DNA of 64,000 bases from Dromaius novaehollandiae. Its lineage: Eukaryota; Chordata; Aves; Casuariiformes; Dromaiidae. The position numbers were made by a program, and so were the translations under genes. Location: positions 153,407,517-153,471,516 of the forward strand of contig NC_088099.1 of NCBI RefSeq assembly GCF_036370855.1, in the 5' to 3' direction. Shown piece after piece: positions 57,451 to 64,000 of this stretch. Positions within the stretch are counted from its first letter, which is position 1. Each line of letters starts with the position of its first letter. The notes under the pieces were generated by a model. The model ran no database searches. It was given only the letters and a program-made list of their open reading frames with translations, and had not been told where the DNA came from.

Positions 57451-60400
57451 GCCATTGTTTCTAGGCCTGAGCTGGCTCATGTGCTAGTAGCTGAGAGTGC
57501 AGGCAGATTCGCCATAATGATCTACATCCAACCATATAGATACGTATCTATAGAGCCGTAATAGATCACTGGTGTCATTTATTTACTGCCACAATGCAAT
57601 AAAAAAATAAGCCAATCCAGGAAAAAGTTCTTATTCTTTGTGAACAGTCCACTGCAAGTTCTCAATACTGGTAATTGACCCATCAATTTTTTTCCCTAAT
57701 AGGGAAAGTATGTGCTTTTACCTTGCTAAATTAAATGTTAGCTATTTTAAATGTGAAATTCATTTTCCATCATATTCCCTTAAAAGTATGAATTCTGTTA
57801 ACATTACTGTCAGCAACCTGATTTGCTGGACTGTTCACAGAAAACCAGCTTTCTGGAAGTAACTACTGAGAAGAACAGAAGGTAATATTGCAAAAATGCT
57901 ATTGTCTACAAATACATCAGAAGTATTAGAAAATCAATATATTGTGTTCAAAAGATTACATTTAAGTTGCTTTATCACCTTTGCCTAATTACTGCAAGTC
58001 TGGTAGAGTCTAACCATACACATTAATCTTCCTCTCTGATCTTGACCTCTCAAGAGCATACACAGCAAGTTTGTGATTTTATGTATTTTTACACATGTTG
58101 AAAATTATAACCATAGCAGCAAATGCTTGTTGCTCCTCCCAATTGTATTTCCCAATTATTGTCTCTCAAGATGACCTTTAATAAAAATTAAATACATTAT
58201 AAAATAGGGATGTTTTGGATAAGAGTGGTGCAGATGAAATATTTTTCAAGAACTGCACTTCCTTAATGAAATGTACATGTACTGTCTCAAACTGATCCTG
58301 GAAACTAGAACCCAGATGTTCAAAAAAAAAAATACAGTATGAAATACTGCAGTGATTGATTTCCCATAGACACCTTACCACATATAGGACTCCGCTAACC
58401 TCTGTTACATGTCCAGGCTCCCTACTCACTACAGATAGCAAAAAAAGTTTGTCAGAAGCCATGAAAGTTTGGAGTTCCCTAAGCTAGCCAGTAATGAGAT
58501 ACTGAGAAAAGAAGGACCTAGCAGAAGGGTAACAGTGATGAGACTGTTTCCCCAGCAAGTGAAAGACAGGTTCTGTATAGGAAAGAAGGAAAGATTTGCA
58601 GGGCTAGAAAGAGAGAAAACATAGAATTCATGACACTGTCTTCAAGTAGGTAAAACTGTGTGTACAAATTTTTTATTTATTCATTCGGTTAGAAAAAAGA
58701 AAGCATGATGTGAGCAGAAACAGAACCCTTGTCATGGTTCATCTATGTTTCTGTCTCCAGTGATTTTTTAAGTTGCTTTTAGCCTTGCAGCACAGCTTTA
58801 TTAAGAGTGGTGGAGTATTTTCTAACCTTTCTCCTTCTTCTACAGACAACAATTTGGGTCGGCTGTCTGGCAGAAAGGAAAGCTAAATTCATATCTTCCA
58901 TTTTCTAGATAAATGTTATGAACGTTAGCTATTCAGGTAGAAGGAACATGGCCACTCCCTTTGTTATTCAGCTTTTTAAAAAATGACTATCTAGTCACCA
59001 CTGTATTTTGTGAAATGTGTTAGGTGTGGTCTGCTAACAGTCATGGGCTTGAACCTGGCAAACAGCCTAAGTCTGCAGTGTCTGAGTCCATGCTGGCTGC
59101 AAGCATGATCTGGCTTCTGAATTGTTCAGCCTATTAAAATCTGGCAAGGTCTAGGCAGACACAGAATATGTGGAAACTGATAGCTTCAGGATTAATAATG
59201 GTGTTGGGCATTGTAGTTTGGGATTTAGATACTTTAGACTGACTTTGATAACTAAAACCTTTAACAGACTTGCCCTAATTTATTAGCTTTGGTTGAATAC
59301 CAAACCTTTTTGTTTTGTGACTTCTGGGCACACATCAAGAAAGCAAAATTTGGCCTATAAGAACCATTAAAACTGAGTGTGAAATGTTGGTTGTGCAACT
59401 GAGAATATGTTTGGGGGCTGTCTGAAGTTGAGATTTTGCTCAAGTAAAGCAAGAATTTAAATAGTACAGTTTTCATATGATTTGCTATATACAGAACAGT
59501 TATTGAATTCAAGATTACTGTATTAAAAACAAATAACTTAAGCTTTAGTTTTCCTTAAGGAGATTTTTCTTAGTAATGAAATAGCATTTAGAAAATGCTA
59601 TAGCTAATAGAAAACAAAATTGGCAAAGGAAAAATTAAATCAAGATGGCTACAACTATTGCTTTCCTTTAAAGGAGAACTGGTGCTCTATTTCAATCCTT
59701 TTCGTTTGTGGGATTCTATGTTCATGTTTTGGCTTCATATTCAAAAACAGTTTAAAAAATACATGCAGGGGGCAAAGGACTTTTTTTTTTTTTCCCAAAA
59801 CGTTCAGTTTCCTTTAATAAGCATAGGAGGATGCACTAAACAGAAGAGTCCAATTTGTATTCAGTGATTCTTGTTTAATTTCCTTCCATTAAAGCCTTGC
59901 CATCCAGAGATTGCATTGTTTGATGTTAAATCAGGAAATAAGAAATAAGAGATAAATACATCTTTGTTAATTTTATAAAGGAAAGAAACTGGCTTCCTAA
60001 CTCAGAATTAAATTCAACCTGTATATATTTAGTAGAAAATAATTATGTTATCTCTATCTTATTTAGTTTACTTTCCTCATAGGGAGGGATACAAGAAATG
60101 AAATTGCTGAATTAAACATTATTGTTACAATGAACTAATAGCTATTATGGAATATTTAACTCAATATACCAGAAACAGAATCCATAACACGTATCTCTGG
60201 AAATTAATACAACTACATATTTATTAGTGGTTACTTTCATGGTTTCAGTACACTGCATATCTAGCAAATGAAAAGTCTGTGCTTTTCTTGATATAAAATA
60301 CATACAATTTATTCACAGTATGCAGAATCAGTCTGACTGTAATACAAACATGTATTTTTAAAAGAAGTATTATTTACAGAATTTAATTTTCATTGACTCC

Positions 60401-61569
60401 CCTCAAACTAATGTATAAGTCATGTAAGGATAAGTAAGTGATTTAAGACTTCATGGAAACTGTGAATACCCCTCACTAAAAGTAGCAAACAATACACTGA
60501 CATACAGAGAATTCACTTAATCCTAAATATATATATTCATATACTTGTAATAATAACTTTTGTTTGTATGTGGGGTTTTTTTGTTGTTTTTTGTTTTTAA
60601 AGGAAATGTGGCATTCGTCTCTATTCCAGGTGTATAGCTAGGTGAAATATCCAACAAAGAAAGTCTCAAACATAAGATTTCAAGTGGTTCTACTCAACTA
60701 ATAAAAAACAACATAGATGAATGAATAAATATGCACTGAATGAATAAATAGGCAAACTGTGGCACAACTGGGGATGTTGGAAAGTCAAAATTAAATGAAA
60801 AGTACAAAAGGAAACAAATGGATAAAAGTGAAATAGATCATAATGACTAAGACAGATTTTTAGTTGTTCAAACTTGTATCAAAAGTATAATATTGATGCA
60901 GTTTAGTGAAAATACATAACTTTAAGAGCTTTGCTAGATGCACAGCTTTATAAGCCATCTATTTACCAGCCTACTCTTTCAAACACACCTTAAGAAGGAC
61001 ATTTTAGTCTCCATTAGTTTACTGGGGCAACCAAAAATAAGCTCTGAAACATTTTTAACTAGAACTTATTTTTTCAATGTCTCCTCATCTATTATAAGAT
61101 GAGAAATTATACAAATAGTATTCCAAGCAAAGTCAGTAGAAGGAGTATGAACATTGAAACAAAGATGAAATTTAGCACAATCATGATGAAATAGTTGACT
61201 TTTGTGATGTTTAGAACTGTGATACAAAGAAAATTATACTGAAGATCAGTTAAGCTTTTAGCCAGAAAGAGCCACATTTCCATACAGGACAGAATATCAT
61301 TTAAACATCACAGGATTTGGAGATTTTAAGTTTTGAAGTTTTAAGGTGTCTAGTAATGGCACCCTCAACAATCATCTGTGAAGCCAATAGACAATGTACT
61401 GCTCCTGTGAACCTAAACAGTTATTATTTAATTGGAATAAATGCATGAAGACCGAATTTGCTACTGTGAGAAAGTGAAGCCATACAGATAGCCTGTAAAC
61501 TAAATTTATGTGTAGTAAAGTCATGAGCCACCTGATCTGTCTTCAAAGTTGGATATAAATTCAAAGTTG
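57451..61569. other. AT-rich noncoding stretch, no gene seen
   Basis: Homopolymer runs (A at about 58321, T at about 59780, T/G-rich near 60575) are the only simple repeats. Open frames of 60-94 codons on either strand lack domains and splice context. No further interspersed repeat was recognised. Confidence 0.6.
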
Positions 61570-61640
61570 GTCATCCTTTGAGCAGGGTGTAGAACTAGAT
61601 GACCTCCAGGCATCCTTTCCAACATACTTTATTCTATGAC
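61570..61640 (+). mobile_element. CR1 LINE 3'-end fragment
   Basis: TTTGAGCAGGGTGTAGAACTA, GATGACCTCCAGGCATCC and TTTCCAACATACTTTATTCTATGACTTTATG follow the last ~70 bp of a CR1: 'gagcaggggttggactagatgacctccagaggtcccttccaacctcaattattctatgattctatg'. The 5' edge is approximate. Confidence 0.8.
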
Positions 61641-63739
61641 TTTATGAAGTCAAAAAGTAAAAATATGTAAACAGATACATATTTTTATACAGATATTTTC
61701 AAAGATCAGGCACAGTGAAGAATAATGAAGAAAAAAGATCAGAAGAGTACAGGAATGATATCTGATCACTTCATAGTGTGTGATCTTCCCAAAAGCTGGA
61801 TTGCACTATGTCATGTTTTGCTAGCTGAGTTTTGCACATGAGTACAGTCACAGCAAACTGCAATCTGCTGTCCTAGTTTCCTGTTTTGCCTCCTCTCTCT
61901 TCCCGTGCCAATTTTGAAACTTCACAGCATCAGGAGAAACAAATGGACCTTCTGTACAGTTAGATTTTACAAGGAAAGCCATTCCAAGGCCCCTGAATTC
62001 TATTCCCTTTGTGTATGAAGTAAATGCAGTAAAAAATCCTCAAAGTTCAGGGCCATTTGTAACTGCAGGAAAGTAAGATACACAACAGAAATGTTGGTGC
62101 CAGCTTCTATGCAGAAACTGGCTTCTATTTCTTTGTGGACCATTTCAGTCTGACAAAAAACATGAAGATTTTAAAAAAGAACAAGTAATCTTTCTGCAAA
62201 AAGAATTGCAAAACATAAATTGTTTTCATTCGCAAAAACAACATGCAGTTGAAAATAGTAGTACAGAAACTAATATGCGCCCATCCAGCACTCAAGTGAG
62301 CAAAGAATACAAGTGCTCTGTTATTTCATTTCAAATATCAACATCGTGTATGTCTGGTCTGCCATTTACTTCACTACTATTTACTCCACTCTACCTCTAA
62401 CATTGCTTTTACTTCACGCCAGTGGGATTACTGATACAGTGAAGTACTATCGAAGCGTGGCATATTCTGTCTGCTCCTCTCCAGAGCACAAGATCAAAGC
62501 CTTCCTCTATGATTGATATGAATAATGACGAAGAAGAATTCCAGTTTTGAACTGCATTCCACTGTGGAATGAACAGTGCCACAAAAGAAAAAGGAGGACT
62601 TAGTGACAGAAGAAAAAGTTAAGTTCTCCTCTTTAAAGTAATGATTGCAATTATTAACATTCTCCCTCCCCTGGAGCTATTTTACCTCCAGCAATTCTTC
62701 TGGTAGCACTATGCTTTTTTCACCCTCGCCTCTCCCTATATTCGTTACTGCTTTTTCTTTGAGATAGAGTAGAGCCCTTACTTATCTATGGAATCCCAGA
62801 ACATGTGAGTGAAACTTCTAAGGTTTTCAGTATACTTACTCATCTCATTTAGTAGAGCTGCTTCAAACCATTTGTTGGAACAGGGCTTGGTGAGATGATC
62901 TGAAGTTAACCAAGATCAGTCTGATTTACTTCACAATTCTTCCCCATTCTTAACATTTTACCTGTAAGTAGGAACTGAATATCCCAAACAGTATTAGTAC
63001 TTAAACTTATCAATAACAAAAAAACCCCACTGTCAACAAGGTGAGTTCTCTGGGGATTGTGTCAGATGTTGTATGTTAAGAGTTTCAGTCTTTTTTGTTA
63101 CATAGAGAAGACAACCTCTCCCTGCTTTTACCAAAGTGCAAGAGGAGAAGAAGAAACAACAGGGAGTATGCAAGCACAGAAATATATTCTTTTGGGGGAG
63201 ATGGCATTGAAATATGAAGCAATTTTTAACAATCAGCAATTTTGAAATGCCAGAAAATCAGTGTTTCTTAAATGTTTGTACTCATTTGAACAGTGAGATT
63301 TATCCTTCAATGATCATGATGCATTAACGATATGGACATTTTTTATTTAATTGAAATGGAGAAAGAAACTGACAGTGCAAGAGCCTCAAATCCCTTATTT
63401 ATGACTGTATCTTTTAGTAATGTATACTTTGCATAGTATATGTTGGGTGCCAGCACTAATATGCTAATATACTGCCATTGTCAGGCTAACTGAAATAAGT
63501 TATAGCTGAGAAAAATAATAGGAAGTCATTAATTAGAAAGGTTAAGTAGTGTGCAGAACATTGTATGTATATATAGCCAATGCCATCAATGTTAATTGCA
63601 AAGACTATGATAACAGAGCTACTTGATAAAATGTTTGCTTTTCAAATATGTAGTGAGCATACAGATGGCTTTCTCTGTTCTACATCAAACTAAATCCTGC
63701 AGTATATATGTCAGTAGATCCAGAGATAGTCAGAGATGC
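61641..63739. other. AT-rich noncoding stretch, no gene seen
   Basis: Nothing recognisable lies between the two CR1 pieces. A donor-like AAG|GTGAGT at about 63039 has no convincing upstream open exon. Two overlapping open frames at 62206-62516 in different phases have no domain. Confidence 0.6.
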
Positions 63740-64000
63740 TCTGGGCCTCTGGCTGAGAGAGAGGAGTAATTAGAAGTCTGTATGCAATTCCAGGCCTAGG
63801 ATCCCCGAGACATGGTGGGAAAACTCAAATGACTGGAGAGCTGCCATGGATGAATGCAGGCTCTCCAGAAGGTCAGGCCAGAATGATGAGGAGGTGGAGT
63901 TGTCTTTGATGTAAGGAAGCAGTGGGAATTCGTGGAGCTCTGCCTTGGGATGGATGATGAGCCAGCTGAGAGCTCATGGGTCAGGATTAGCAGGCAGAGC
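63740..64000 (+). mobile_element. CR1 LINE ORF2 endonuclease region, continues beyond the window
   Basis: The reading around 63808-63875 gives ETWWENSNDW, then AAMDECRLSRRSGQ, matching CR1 endonuclease (ETWWDDSHDW, AAMDGYRLFRRDRQ). After a frameshift near 63890 it continues VRKQWEFVELCLGMDDEPAE and SWVRI, as in CR1. This is the N-terminal half of the APE-type endonuclease of ORF2. The element is plus-oriented and runs off the right edge, so downstream sequence probably holds more ORF2. The left edge is uncertain (63715-63780). One stop (TGTAAGG region) and the frameshift show decay. Confidence 0.9.

Noticed and set aside
1..64000. tRNA, rRNA, CRISPR, prokaryotic promoter/operon features
   Set aside because: No tRNA-like B box with matching cloverleaf, no rRNA-like sequence and no regularly spaced direct repeats were seen; composition and repeats are vertebrate.

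Overview
The window looks like a gene-poor stretch of an amniote, most likely avian, nuclear genome. The base composition is AT-rich (roughly 36-38% G+C by eye, not computed). There are no operons or compact ORFs. The dominant recognisable repeats are CR1 non-LTR retrotransposons whose 3' ends carry the bird/reptile ATTCTRTG-type tail. I see no tRNA or rRNA gene, no CRISPR array and no intact protein-coding gene. Nearly all open frames of 60-150 codons here look like chance frames, simple-repeat translations or transposon remnants. The species cannot be named from this sequence.

Layout. 1-6746 is AT-rich noncoding DNA with one exon-like segment (2816-2941), two small tandem duplications (3080-3117 and 4598-4645) and a short reverse-oriented CR1 tail (3212-3358). 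6747-7275 holds a decayed reverse transcriptase whose motifs A, B and C can still be read and which does not look like CR1. 7276-27307 is gene desert with microsatellites, among them a 44-nt alternating TG/CG tract (14597-14640), an 18-nt C run (7761-7778), a GC-richer patch at 15943-16317 and scattered pieces of an old 'ttcaatggga'-type amniote repeat. 27308-27995 is a reverse-oriented CR1 3' half. 27996-42774 is again desert, with one weak terminal-exon-like segment near 33504-33784.

42775-43625 is the only strongly GC- and CpG-rich block; its right part resembles avian endogenous-retrovirus-associated repeat sequence. 46740-47690 is an old, internally deleted CR1. 53918-55702 is the largest CR1 copy, 5'-truncated and internally rearranged. 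57171-57450 is a MITE-like inverted-repeat structure. 61570-61640 is a small CR1 tail. 63740-64000 is the endonuclease part of another CR1 that runs off the right edge.

No genes can be shown to work together. The biology visible is retrotransposon history: at least six CR1 copies (three with readable ORF2 parts, two internally rearranged), one much older non-CR1 LINE, an ERV-related fragment, several very old short repeats and non-B-DNA-prone simple repeats. The most interesting items are the non-CR1 LINE fossil, the non-collinear CR1 at 53918-55702 and the exon-like segment at 2816-2941. Family assignments rest on recalled consensus features, not on a search.
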